A stretch of 64,000 nt of DNA, from the NCBI GenBank assembly GCA_965203865.1, contig OZ241916.1, forward strand, positions 186,001-250,000. Direction: 5' to 3'. This DNA is from G965200765 sp965203865. GTDB lineage: Bacteria; Pseudomonadota; Gammaproteobacteria; Arenicellales; JAJDZL01. Positions 35,379 to 43,022 of the stretch are shown piece after piece (position 1 is the stretch's first letter; every line of letters begins with the position of its first letter). The translations under genes and the position numbers were made by a program. The notes under the pieces were generated by a model that ran no database searches, was not told the origin of the DNA, and was given only the letters and a program-made list of their open reading frames with translations.

Positions 35379-36338
35379 GTGAGCCAAAAATTTGTGATGT
35401 GTAAATCAAATAACAATAAATTCAATATTCTGTCGCTAGATGGCGGCGGAGTAAGGGGAGTCTTTTCAGCTCAGTTGTTGGATTCAATCGATTCGCAACT
35501 TGGAATTGATATTTACAAGACGTTTGACCTTATTGTCGGAACAAGTACAGGCAGTATTGTTGCTGCCTATGTTGCAACTAGGGGAGATATGTCAGAACTG
35601 GTAAAGGAATTTGAACAAAATGCTTCAAAAATATTTGCACCCCAATTTCTCTCGCATGGTTACTTTAAAAGCAGGTATCGCAGTAGCAATTTAGAAAGTT
35701 TTCTTAAGGACAAATTTGGAAGTTTAAAACTTGGTCAAATCGACAAACCTTTGATAATTAATGCTTCAAATGCTAGCACAGGGGAAGTTCATTTGTTCAA
35801 GTCCGCATACCAAGAAAAACTACGCAACGGAGACTATTTTCGAGATGGGGAAGTTTACCTCTATAAAGCAATTCAGGCATCTTGTTCAGCACCGACGTAC
35901 TTCGACCCTGTGGAGATGTCGGGCGACCTGTTATGCGACGGCGGAATTTGGGCAAACAATCCGTCAGTTGTCGGGTATGTTGACGCGATCCGAAACTTCA
36001 ACAGACCTCATGAAAGCATAAGAGTCTTTTCAGTGGGAACAGGGAAAATTGATAAATTCTATCTGCCGTCGAAACGCTGGGGACTACTTACAGGTTGGCA
36101 ACAATCGAAAATTGTGGATTTTGCAATGCTTTGCCAAACTCAGTATGCAGAAAACTGCATGAAATTGATATTGAGAGAAAACTTTTTTCGTATAAATCCT
36201 TCAATTAAAGATTGGGGTCTTGATAATTTCAAACCTATCCCCACATTAAAGAGTATAGCAAACAACAAGGCGATGAATTTAGCCGAAGAAATCAGAAGAT
36301 TTTTGACCCCTGAGATAAAGATGGAGGATGAGTTGTGA
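35379..36338 (+). CDS. capV: CapV-like patatin phospholipase (CBASS effector)
   Basis: A 319-residue patatin-like lipase. The oxyanion loop LSLDGGGVRGVFSAQLL is at residues 18-34, the nucleophile elbow GTSTG at 54-58 (Ser56), and the catalytic aspartate in CDGGIWANNP (Asp187). This is the CapV pattern: a cytoplasmic enzyme that, when activated by a cyclic nucleotide, degrades membrane lipids and stops phage spread by killing the host cell. The start shown is GTG; an ATG at 35397 is equally possible. Its stop overlaps the CD-NTase start (GTGA). Confidence 0.88.
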   Translation: MSQKFVMCKSNNNKFNILSLDGGGVRGVFSAQLLDSIDSQLGIDIYKTFDLIVGTSTGSIVAAYVATRGDMSELVKEFEQNASKIFAPQFLSHGYFKSRYRSSNLESFLKDKFGSLKLGQIDKPLIINASNASTGEVHLFKSAYQEKLRNGDYFRDGEVYLYKAIQASCSAPTYFDPVEMSGDLLCDGGIWANNPSVVGYVDAIRNFNRPHESIRVFSVGTGKIDKFYLPSKRWGLLTGWQQSKIVDFAMLCQTQYAENCMKLILRENFFRINPSIKDWGLDNFKPIPTLKSIANNKAMNLAEEIRRFLTPEIKMEDEL

Positions 36339-37237
36339 AACATCATGATTACATGAAAAAATTTTTGGACGACCATGTCAATCTAAATCAATCCAGAATT
36401 GATACTCTGAATGGACGAGTTAAATCTATAACGGATTATCTGAGATCAAATTTTGAAGGTTATCGAAAAGTCAGTACGCAAGGTTCGTACGCCCACGGAA
36501 CCATCATTAAACCTGTGCAGGAAAATGATGAATTTGATGCAGACATTTTGGTTTTTATCGAAGATAGCCGATTTAACCCAGATTATTTTTATGAAGATTA
36601 CGTCAAATTGATATGCGATGTACTTAGGAAGAATGGCGATTACAAAAACCTAGTAAAACTGAAGACTAGATGTTGCACAATTGATTATGCAAAAGATAGT
36701 CACATTGATGTTGTTCCTTGTATTAAGTACAGGGAGCAAATGTTTATCTGCAATAGAGATGAAAAAAAATACGAAAAAACTGACGGCGATGGATATAAAG
36801 AATGGATAAATGAATGCAATCGAACTGTAGGGGGCGGTAATTTCAAAAAGGCTACAAGATTGTTTAAATTTTTGCGTGACCACAAGGACAATTTCACAGT
36901 CAAGTCAATCTTGTTTACGACCATACTTGGAGAGCAAATATATCGAAATTATCTTGGAAGTAGTGGATTCGGAGATTTGACAGAAACATTATTTACTCTG
37001 TCAAACAGGGTAAGTACTTGGTTATGGCAAAATCCTGTTGTACCAATTATAAGAAATCCAGTGTTGCAAGAAGAGGAATTCAGCAGAGACTGGACACAAG
37101 AGGAGTACAGAAACTTTTGTGAAAAGTTTAGTAGTTACAATAATATGATTACCCATGCATTCCATGAGCCATATCATAATGATAGTGTAAGGAAATGGCA
37201 AAATATATTTGGAAATGAATTCGGTAAATTGCGCTAG
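36335..37237 (+). CDS. CD-NTase cyclic-oligonucleotide synthase (CBASS)
   Basis: A 300-residue nucleotidyltransferase. The GS motif GSYAHGT (Gly50-Ser51) is followed by the metal-binding pair in DEFDADILVF (Asp68, Asp70) and a third acidic residue in SHIDVVPCI (Asp125); this is the SMODS/CD-NTase active site and appears intact. The GTG start overlaps the capV stop by 4 bases, with GGAGG just upstream. In CBASS the enzyme senses infection and makes the messenger that activates CapV. The clade and product cannot be fixed from motifs. No cap2/cap3 genes are present, so this is the minimal (Type I) layout. Confidence 0.88.
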   Translation: MKHHDYMKKFLDDHVNLNQSRIDTLNGRVKSITDYLRSNFEGYRKVSTQGSYAHGTIIKPVQENDEFDADILVFIEDSRFNPDYFYEDYVKLICDVLRKNGDYKNLVKLKTRCCTIDYAKDSHIDVVPCIKYREQMFICNRDEKKYEKTDGDGYKEWINECNRTVGGGNFKKATRLFKFLRDHKDNFTVKSILFTTILGEQIYRNYLGSSGFGDLTETLFTLSNRVSTWLWQNPVVPIIRNPVLQEEEFSRDWTQEEYRNFCEKFSSYNNMITHAFHEPYHNDSVRKWQNIFGNEFGKLR

Positions 37238-37301
37238 ACCCGAATACACCCAAAGTTATTGCAGGAGCAATCATGTCGCTTGGAGCATTTGTGTATAAAC
37301 T

Positions 37302-37565
37302 TTACTCAATTAAAATAGTTAGATTCGCTTCTCGCGAAATAGGGAGGAAAATTCCATCAACTGTGGCATCTACTATTCCTTGAGGATACTGTTCCATCAA
37401 GTAACGTAAGTGTTTATACGAATTATTCACATTAATATTCACCAAGCTGTCCAGATGAATTGTATGTACAGACCTTGCAGAGGCAAATTTGAACACCAAG
37501 TCTGGTGAATAGCATTTTCAGCGATTTCAATCTGTTCAACAGTCAGTTTGCCGATTGTTGTTGAA
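37302..37565 (-). pseudogene. Possible frameshifted small gene remnant
   Basis: On the minus strand two adjacent frames look protein-like. The first (about 37565-37505) reads STTIGKLTVEQIEIAENAI. After a shift near 37500 the second continues VFKFASARSVHTIHLDSL and ends at 37302 (65 codons with a TTG start). Together they suggest one small gene broken by a frameshift; the first segment has a look of toxin-type C-termini, but I do not recognise the family. It lies between the CD-NTase and Lrp genes. Confidence 0.3.
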
Positions 37566-37573
37566 ACTGGTTA

Positions 37574-38041
37574 TCAATCCAAGTTTGCATACTGCAAAGG
37601 CAGTGCGGTGGTGTATTTAATCCGTTCCATTGCAAAACTTGAGCTTACATCAGTGATGTCAACGGCCGCAACGAGACGCTTGTAGAACTTGTCGAACTCC
37701 TCAATGTTGGGAACGACAACACGCATCAAGTAGTCGATTTGTCCGCTCAGCCTGTAGAATTCCACGACTTCGGGGAAACTCACGACTGCTTTTGAGAACC
37801 TCTCTGTCCATTCCGCATTGTGCTGGTTGGTTCGAATTGCAACGAAGACATCAACCCCAAGATTCAACTTGTCCCGATTGAGCAGGCTAACCTTGGCTTG
37901 AATCACGCCATCGCTTTCAAGTTTTCGAATACGCCTCCAGCACGGCGAGGTGCTCAGGTTTGCCTTTTCGGCAATGTCCCGGATGGGCATTTCGCCATCC
38001 TGTTGCAAGCAGTCCAGAATTTTGAGATCTATTGAATCCAT
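37574..38041 (-). CDS. Lrp/AsnC family transcriptional regulator
   Basis: A 155-residue regulator. The N-terminal helix-turn-helix MDSIDLKILDCLQQDGEMPI, then DIAEKANLSTSPCWRRIRKLESDG, is textbook Lrp/AsnC, followed by a RAM ligand-binding domain (VFVAIRTNQ to DYLMRVVVPNIEEFDKFY). An excellent ribosome site GGGAGGAGG precedes the ATG at 38041. Targets are unknown: neither neighbour is an obvious amino-acid gene, so it may control a distant target. A longer frame to 38089 is rejected. Confidence 0.92.
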   Translation of the reverse strand: MDSIDLKILDCLQQDGEMPIRDIAEKANLSTSPCWRRIRKLESDGVIQAKVSLLNRDKLNLGVDVFVAIRTNQHNAEWTERFSKAVVSFPEVVEFYRLSGQIDYLMRVVVPNIEEFDKFYKRLVAAVDITDVSSSFAMERIKYTTALPLQYANLD

Positions 38042-38193
38042 GAATTTTTCCTCCTCCCAATAGATGTATGATTGGAACAAAGATATCAAAATTGTTGAGC
38101 TTTATGCAAGTATTTTCTTGTTTTTATCAGGTTAATCGACTTAGTGTTCCAAATTACAAGGTAAATATTGGAAAAACATGCTGAGATGTACGC

Positions 38194-38217
38194 CGGGCAT
38201 TGCCGCCGCAATGCCCG
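38194..38217. other. GC-rich hairpin upstream of the Lrp gene
   Basis: A perfect 9 bp inverted repeat CGGGCATTG/CAATGCCCG with a 6-base loop stands out in an AT-rich gap between the Lrp and AlbA_2 genes. No T-run follows on either strand, so it does not look like a standard terminator. It may be a small repetitive hairpin or a structured leader. Confidence 0.4.
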
Positions 38218-38341
38218 CTCCCTGATTTTTGAGAGGGTGCTTTCCGATCTTGAGAATTTCCTGAATAGGGGAGTTTCAAGATTAGCGAATTGAATCAACT
38301 TATGCAGTCGGAGATAGAAGTGGCAGTAAATTATTGAACAA

Positions 38342-39550
38342 TCATTCTGTTGGCGATGCTGGATAAATTGTCAAGCACAATTCATCACCTTTCAATTCAT
38401 ACTTAGGTTCCACTCCACTCAATTCCTTGCTTTCTCGAATAATTATTCCCACACCTTCACCCCTTCTGTCCATAAAACCGCTTCTAGCTATCTGATTACT
38501 TACCGTGTTGTTCAACTTTACCTCTGACAATAAGCGTGTCAATAGTTCATTGCGAGCACATTGGTTATAAATCAATCCATCAATTGTCAAAGAATCGACT
38601 AATCCTCCAGGAGAATAGATTTCCAGCCTGTCTGAGAACATGAACAAGCGAATTTTGGCTCCATGCTTGGAATAGTCCCGATGCACAACCGCATTAACGA
38701 TCGCTTCAAAAATTGCTCGCATACTGTATTGAGGCAAGTCCTCCCTCAACGTTGATTTTTTCGCAGAAACGAGGCTGTTGGTCATAACGAACGAAAGAGC
38801 ATCCAAAACCTGCTTGTCCAATGGGCCATAAATGTCTTTGGCATCAACTTGATAGTTTGCATCTTTGTAGATGCCGCCGTAATGAACAGCACAAATATAG
38901 CCGTTGGGTATGAACTCCTCTGGTGATTCGCAACACATTAACACTCCTGCTACTGTTGCTCTTATATCTCCCCTTTCTTTAACTAGCAGATGTCGTTTCA
39001 TCAGCACCGATTCGATAGGTTCTTGTTCCGAAAAGTATATAAACCGCCTGTATAGTTGTTCGTTTAAGTTGTAAAATTGCGTAAGTGGTACTGCTTGGCG
39101 GTCAAATGGAATATTACGCCCTTGGGAGCGTTCTTGCGAAAGGCGGATTAACAGGTCGGGGGGAAATTCCATCCTGCTACTTCCCTGGCGCATGAGGTAT
39201 CCGCTAGGACTTTTGTGAATGAATAAACTACGAGGCACTTCAACTTTCAGTATCAACTTATCATCTATCCTAATAATTTCGGTTATGGTTCTAACCGATG
39301 GACTAATGCTGTCTTTGCCGACCTCGACGGCAATATTCTCCACTTTATCGGCTTTACCCGAAGGAATGCCAACAATGTTTCTGTTATCAGAAACACCGAC
39401 AACAATTACTCCGCCAAATGAGTTTGCAAACGCCGCTATTTCATCTGCAAAACTATTTCGGTTCCAATTTGTTAATTCCTGCTTGAATCCGATTGTAGAA
39501 TCCTCTCCGAGAGAAATCTTATCAAGCAGTTCGGATACGCTGTTAATCAT
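38342..39550 (-). CDS. AlbA_2/Schlafen-type putative ATP-binding regulator
   Basis: A 402-residue protein. The N-terminal AlbA_2 domain runs from about residue 10 to 130 (EDSTIGFKQELTNWNRNSF, then ADEIAAFANSFGGVIVVGVSD). The C-terminal half is a GHKL-like ATPase piece (MRAIFEAIVNAVVHRDYS, then IRLFMFSDRLEIYSPGGL) and it ends with a winged-helix-like region. Proteins of this build are called transcriptional regulators or Schlafen-like, and some take part in phage defence. The actual role is unknown. It is downstream of the broken MscS gene, with a small overlap. Confidence 0.82.
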   Translation of the reverse strand: MINSVSELLDKISLGEDSTIGFKQELTNWNRNSFADEIAAFANSFGGVIVVGVSDNRNIVGIPSGKADKVENIAVEVGKDSISPSVRTITEIIRIDDKLILKVEVPRSLFIHKSPSGYLMRQGSSRMEFPPDLLIRLSQERSQGRNIPFDRQAVPLTQFYNLNEQLYRRFIYFSEQEPIESVLMKRHLLVKERGDIRATVAGVLMCCESPEEFIPNGYICAVHYGGIYKDANYQVDAKDIYGPLDKQVLDALSFVMTNSLVSAKKSTLREDLPQYSMRAIFEAIVNAVVHRDYSKHGAKIRLFMFSDRLEIYSPGGLVDSLTIDGLIYNQCARNELLTRLLSEVKLNNTVSNQIARSGFMDRRGEGVGIIIRESKELSGVEPKYELKGDELCLTIYPASPTE

Positions 39551-39670
39551 TGTTTAGACCTGTCAGGATGAATTCGCTTGTACCTTTGTTCAAATGCCTA
39601 TTGCTCGCCTTATTTTTTTTTGCAGATGATTTATTAGTTGTTAGTTCAGTATTTTCCAATTGACCAGTTG

Positions 39671-39742
39671 AAGTATCGTCATTTGCACGAGTGCGCCAAG
39701 TGCGGTCGTCAAGTTTCGCCGAAGGCCGGTACAGAGGCATGA
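39671..39742 (+). pseudogene. IS1595-like transposase zinc-ribbon scrap
   Basis: The plus strand encodes LKYRHLHECAKCGRQVSPKAGT and then stops. This matches the zinc-ribbon segment of the better preserved remnant at 57.7-58.1 kb (LKHRYLHECAECGHQVSPTAGT). It lies antisense to the end of the truncated MscS gene and marks where that gene was cut. Confidence 0.65.
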
Positions 39743-39743
39743 A

Positions 39744-40288
39744 AAAGTTTGATATAAGTTCCTTGGCAGCGAAGCCTACCGCGATACCGCCAAACGCCAA
39801 AATGCCGGTAATGCTGAATCCGAGGGTCTGCATTGCAACTAAAGTGGCAGTTATCACAATGACAAGGCGTAGCACTTTCGCGAGGGCATCAAGATTCGCC
39901 TAGTTGTAGGGTTCGCCGCGGGCTGTCTTTTTTGGATATAAGTTTTCTCCAGATTTTTAACGAGCCGGATAAAGAACCAGCCCATCGCTGCAATAATCGC
40001 TACAGACCGGATTGGCGGGACTGCGACAAAAATCTCTGCGTTGGTTTCGAAATGAATAATGTCAATGGCAAGCGAAACTCCCGCAATCCAGATAATCAAG
40101 CCTGCAGGTTTTTGAAGTGCCGTAACAAGCGCATCGTCCCACATGGATTTTGTTTTTTGCGATTTTCCTGCAATATACTTGAACATGTATCTTCGAATCT
40201 CACTTGCAACAGCAGTTAGTGCCAGAGTGATAAATATCTGGAATACCCAAGGGTTTACTGTGAAAACTTCAATTATTCGATCAATCAT
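39744..40288 (-). pseudogene. MscS-family channel, frameshifted and truncated
   Basis: The N-terminal part (from the ATG at 40288) has helices FQIFITLALTAVASEIRRY and KPAGLIIWIAGVSLAIDIIHF. Near 39905 the frame shifts; the next frame continues ANLDALAKVLRLVIVITATL, then the pore-type helix GFSITGILAFGGIAVGFAAK, and ends in the IS scrap. The cytoplasmic beta and C-terminal domains are missing. The GGI repeat usual in the pore (FGGIGGIAVGF) is also shortened. It is almost certainly non-functional as a channel. Confidence 0.75.
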
Positions 40289-40802
40289 CTTTATCCTTCT
40301 TACTGAACTTTGAACTAATAGCCATTAAGATGGCATCTTTATCCAAATTTTTACTGAGCTGGATAAAGAACCAGACCAGTGCTGCAACGATCGCTATAAC
40401 CTCAATTATCAGCACTGCGGCTGAAATCTCTTCGTTGGTTTTGAAGTGGATGAACTGAAGGACGAAAGAGATTCCCACAATCCAGATAATCAAACCCGCA
40501 GGTTTTTGAAGTGCGGTAACAAGGGCGGCTTTCCACAGGGATTCTTTCCTTTGCGATTTTTCTTCAAGATACTTGAACAAGTGTCTCCATGCCTTACTTG
40601 CAAAAACAGTCAGTGCCAGAATGGCAAGTACTGGAAATACTTTGATGAATATTTTGATAAATGCCCCTAATGATTCGGCAAATCCTTTGATAAATAACAC
40701 TAATGCTGGGACAAATCCTTTGATAAATATAAATAATCCCTGTAACATCAAACCAATTCCTGAAAAAAATTCCCCAAAAAGTTCCATTACTTCATTCATC
40801 AT
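40281..40802 (-). CDS. MscS-like N-terminal membrane module without channel domain (copy 2)
   Basis: A 173-residue membrane protein paralogous to its neighbours. It has a long hydrophobic N-terminus (GLFIFIKGFVPALVLFIKGF) and the shared core FKYLEEKSQRKESLWKAALVT, then ALQKPAGLIIWIVGISFVLQFIHFKTN, and ends FSKKDKDD. The MscS pore and beta domain are absent, though the open frame is intact. The stop overlaps the start of the broken mscS gene by 8 bases, so the three copies are one transcription unit. The role is unknown. Confidence 0.65.
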   Translation of the reverse strand: MMNEVMELFGEFFSGIGLMLQGLFIFIKGFVPALVLFIKGFAESLGAFIKIFIKVFPVLAILALTVFASKAWRHLFKYLEEKSQRKESLWKAALVTALQKPAGLIIWIVGISFVLQFIHFKTNEEISAAVLIIEVIAIVAALVWFFIQLSKNLDKDAILMAISSKFSKKDKDD

Positions 40803-41331
40803 CTTTATCCTTCTTATTGAACTTCGAACTAATAGCTGTTGAGATGGCTTTGAACCTCGAACTAATAGCCGTCAAGATGGCTTTTTTATTCAAATTTTTA
40901 TTGAACCGGATAAAGAACCAAGCCAGTGCTGCAATGATCGCTATAGACCGGATTGCCGCAACTTCGGCCAAAAACCATGCGTTGGTTTTGGAGTGAATGA
41001 ATTCAAGGGCGAACGAGACCCCCACAATCCAGATAATCAAACCTGCTGGTTTTTGAAGTGAGGTAACAAAGGCGTTCCAGAGGGATTCTTTATTTTGCGA
41101 TTCTTGTTCAAGAAATTCGAACAAGAATCTTCGGATATTACTTACAACAGCAGTTAGCGCCAGAATGATTAATACTAGGATTATCAAGATTAATACCATG
41201 ATAAAATCTTGGAGTTCCTCGATACATACCTGTAATTCCTGTAATTTCGAAATAACTCCCATAAGAAAATCAATAACTCCCATAAGGAAATCAATAACCC
41301 CTCTAAGAAAATCATTTATTCCATCAATCAT
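40792..41331 (-). CDS. MscS-like N-terminal membrane module without channel domain (copy 1)
   Basis: A 179-residue membrane protein, the first of three tandem paralogues. The N-terminus contains a near-exact repeat (GVIDFLMGVIDFLMGVISKL), then a membrane helix (VLILIILVLIILALTAVVS) and the shared core SLWNAFVTSLQKPAGLIIWI, then VGVSFALEFIHSKTN. It ends with a duplicated FKAISTAISSKFNKKDKDDE tail. There is no MscS pore or soluble domain. Its stop overlaps the next copy by 11 bases. Confidence 0.65.
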   Translation of the reverse strand: MIDGINDFLRGVIDFLMGVIDFLMGVISKLQELQVCIEELQDFIMVLILIILVLIILALTAVVSNIRRFLFEFLEQESQNKESLWNAFVTSLQKPAGLIIWIVGVSFALEFIHSKTNAWFLAEVAAIRSIAIIAALAWFFIRFNKNLNKKAILTAISSRFKAISTAISSKFNKKDKDDE

Positions 41332-41349
41332 TTTTACTTTCTTATTGAA

Positions 41350-42132
41350 CTATGCGTACAGTGAGTCAAGGAGTACATCCGGTTTTTCCGACATGATTGT
41401 ATGGCCGACTCGAGGAATGACTACAACTTCAGAAAATTTTAGCGAATCTACCGAGTCTCGGGTTGCGCACACTGGGGTTAGCATATCTCTTTCACCGAGA
41501 ATCAGCATAGTTTGGTATTGAATTTTCCGTGCAGACTTGATTCCGTTTCTGTAGTCGTTGCTGGCATTGCGATCATTGTACAAAACCCCAGGTGAACCTC
41601 TTTCAAACAGGCGTGTCAATCCGCCGATCATCCACATTCCCGGTGTATCGCAACCACCAAAATGGGCAGATGGGCTATGCCCCCAGGCAGTAAGCATGTC
41701 AATAGCTTCATGATCATTCGATTTGGCAAGATTCAGCAGTTCATCCGTAACAGTCACGGGAGTTGCAGTTCCGACGAGTACAAGTTTTTCTGCTCGTTCA
41801 GGATACTTTGCGGCGGCTTCCAGTACGACTAAAGAACCCATGCTATGTCCTATAAAAACAGCGCTGGACAGATTCAATTCGTCCAGAAGCTCCTTTAGCC
41901 AATCCGCATAAGCGCCAATCGTAGGCAGCGGTTCTCCCGTGGAACGACCATGTCCAGGCAGGTCGACAGCAACAACATTCAATCCGTGCCGGGCAAAATA
42001 TCGCGCCTGCAAAGTCCAGACAGTGTGGTCCAGCGATGCACCGTGTACAAACAGCACAGAAGGAAGATCAGGATTGATTTTCTTTCCGGCAGTAAATGCG
42101 TACGCGGTCTCGCCTTGAACTCCAATTCTCAT
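41350..42132 (-). CDS. Alpha/beta hydrolase
   Basis: A 260-residue hydrolase of the alpha/beta fold. The oxyanion HG dipeptide is in LFVHGASLDHTVW, the nucleophile elbow is GHSMG (FIGHSMGSLVVLEAA, about residue 95), an acid follows in ILGERDMLTPV, and the catalytic His is in VVIPRVGHTIMSE. No signal peptide is seen. The substrate is unknown. The ATG at 42132 is preferred; the frame runs on into the metZ remnant in another phase. It lies 17 bases after the metZ stump, so both were once one operon. Confidence 0.85.
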   Translation of the reverse strand: MRIGVQGETAYAFTAGKKINPDLPSVLFVHGASLDHTVWTLQARYFARHGLNVVAVDLPGHGRSTGEPLPTIGAYADWLKELLDELNLSSAVFIGHSMGSLVVLEAAAKYPERAEKLVLVGTATPVTVTDELLNLAKSNDHEAIDMLTAWGHSPSAHFGGCDTPGMWMIGGLTRLFERGSPGVLYNDRNASNDYRNGIKSARKIQYQTMLILGERDMLTPVCATRDSVDSLKFSEVVVIPRVGHTIMSEKPDVLLDSLYA

Positions 42133-42148
42133 ACTACAAGATTCTTGC

Positions 42149-42340
42149 TCACTTTTTGATGCGCTGGGAAGCTCGCAAACCGGTTTCCAAGTCTTCCACC
42201 AAGTTATCTGGATCTTCCAGCCCGACCGAGAGCCGGACCAAACCTTCGGAAATTCCGGCAGATTCGAGGGCTTCGGCATCAAGCCGGTGATGGGTAGTGG
42301 AAGCAGGGCGAATTACCAGCGATTTAGCACCCCCCGTTGG
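42149..42340 (-). pseudogene. metZ: 3' stump of metZ-type PLP sulfhydrylase
   Basis: The minus strand encodes the C-terminal end of a Cys/Met-metabolism PLP enzyme, most like O-succinylhomoserine sulfhydrylase: GGAKSLVIRPASTTHHRL, then GLVRLSVGLEDPDNLVEDLE. About 60 residues remain of a protein normally near 390-400. The break at about 42340 coincides with the end of an insertion-sequence terminal segment, so the 5' part was lost in an IS-associated event. Confidence 0.8.
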
Positions 42341-42403
42341 CATGCTCAATCAGATCATTACGTGGTATTATAAGACAATCCTTATTTTAATTTGGATGCA
42401 TGT
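42339..42403 (-). repeat. Terminal segment of an IS1595-like element
   Basis: About 65 bases (gcatgctcaatcagatc through ttggatgcatg) match closely the segments at 58078-58140 and, inverted, at 62029-62090. Those flank the transposase remnants, so this is the left terminal region of the same element. Here the interior is missing and the metZ stump begins at once. Confidence 0.7.
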
Positions 42404-42431
42404 TTTATTAATTAAAAATGGAGAAATTATT

Positions 42432-42536
42432 ATGGCTAAATCTAGTAGTGGCTCTAAATCAGGTCCGTCTAACGCACCTAGTAGGACGGGCAATCCTTCT
42501 GGCGGAGGTCGTGGAAATAACCCCCCAAAAAGATAA
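42432..42536 (+). CDS. Tiny 34-residue protein, tandem copy 1
   Basis: A predicted 34-residue peptide starting MAKSSSGSKSGPSNAPSRTG and ending GGGRGNNPPKR: rich in Ser, Gly, Pro, Lys and Arg, no hydrophobic stretch. It is supported by four facts: a paralogue 320 bases downstream with the same tail, an ATG after GAGAAATTA, a strong terminator 26 bases after the stop, and a conserved downstream stretch. No family is recognised. It is likely a disordered cationic peptide, possibly nucleic-acid binding, but this is inference. Confidence 0.5.
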   Translation: MAKSSSGSKSGPSNAPSRTGNPSGGGRGNNPPKR

Positions 42537-42562
42537 GGTTAAGTTGCACATTTCCTATGAAT

Positions 42563-42597
42563 AGAGTAGCCCGAAGTTTTTTCGGGCTACTCTTTTT
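42563..42597 (+). terminator. Rho-independent terminator after microgene 1
   Basis: A perfect 13 bp stem (AGAGTAGCCCGAA with TTCGGGCTACTCT), a 5-base loop and five T. Confidence 0.9.
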
Positions 42598-42853
42598 AGC
42601 AGTAGATGTTTTTCAACATCCCAAAAAAATGTCTATCTTCTAATTAGTTTGTCATGGCATGCAATGGAACAGCATCAACGAATATCTTAAGTAGATACTC
42701 GCAAAAAAACTACGACTTAAAAACTGAACGATTCGATAAGTATTTTTGCAGATGAAATTGAAAATTAATTCTTGTAGAGTAAAAAAAACTTTCTTGCGTA
42801 CTCGTATAATCTATTTCTTATGTGTTTTTTTACATTTTTATGGGAGGATGTAT
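42598..42853 (+). other. Conserved spacer between microgenes
   Basis: This AT-rich stretch resembles the sequence after the second microgene (43023-43200), with blocks such as tgcctatcttctaatt / tgtctatcttctaatt, catcaacg and atcttaagt. It is therefore part of the duplicated unit. It could hold the promoter of copy 2 or a small RNA; the short frames in it are not well conserved. Confidence 0.45.
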
Positions 42854-42964
42854 ATGCCTACATCAAAAACTGGTTCCAAACCAAAACCGCCGCCTAACGC
42901 ACCTGCTAAGAAGCAGTACAGGCCTTCTGGTAAATATCGTGGAAATAATCCGCCAAAAAAATAA
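42854..42964 (+). CDS. Tiny 36-residue protein, tandem copy 2
   Basis: A predicted 36-residue peptide starting MPTSKTGSKPKPPPNAPAKK and ending KYRGNNPPKK. It shares the NAP core and the terminal RGNNPPK motif with copy 1. A good ribosome site GGGAGG lies 8 bases before the ATG, and a terminator begins 28 bases after the stop. The middle is more lysine- and proline-rich than copy 1. The function is unknown. Confidence 0.55.
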   Translation: MPTSKTGSKPKPPPNAPAKKQYRPSGKYRGNNPPKK

Positions 42965-42991
42965 GGTTAAGCCGTACATCTACTATGAAAG

Positions 42992-43022
42992 GGCGGCCCG
43001 AAATTTTTCGGACCGCCTTTTT
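42992..43022 (+). terminator. Rho-independent terminator after microgene 2
   Basis: An 11 bp stem (GGCGGCCCGAA with TTCGGACCGCC, one mismatch), a 4-base loop and five T. The CCCGAA...TTCGG core is shared with the first terminator. Confidence 0.88.

Noticed and set aside
39543..39740. C-terminal 65 codons of the second MscS frame, read as a real extension
   Set aside because: This polar tail is the antisense reading of an IS1595-like scrap, not channel sequence.
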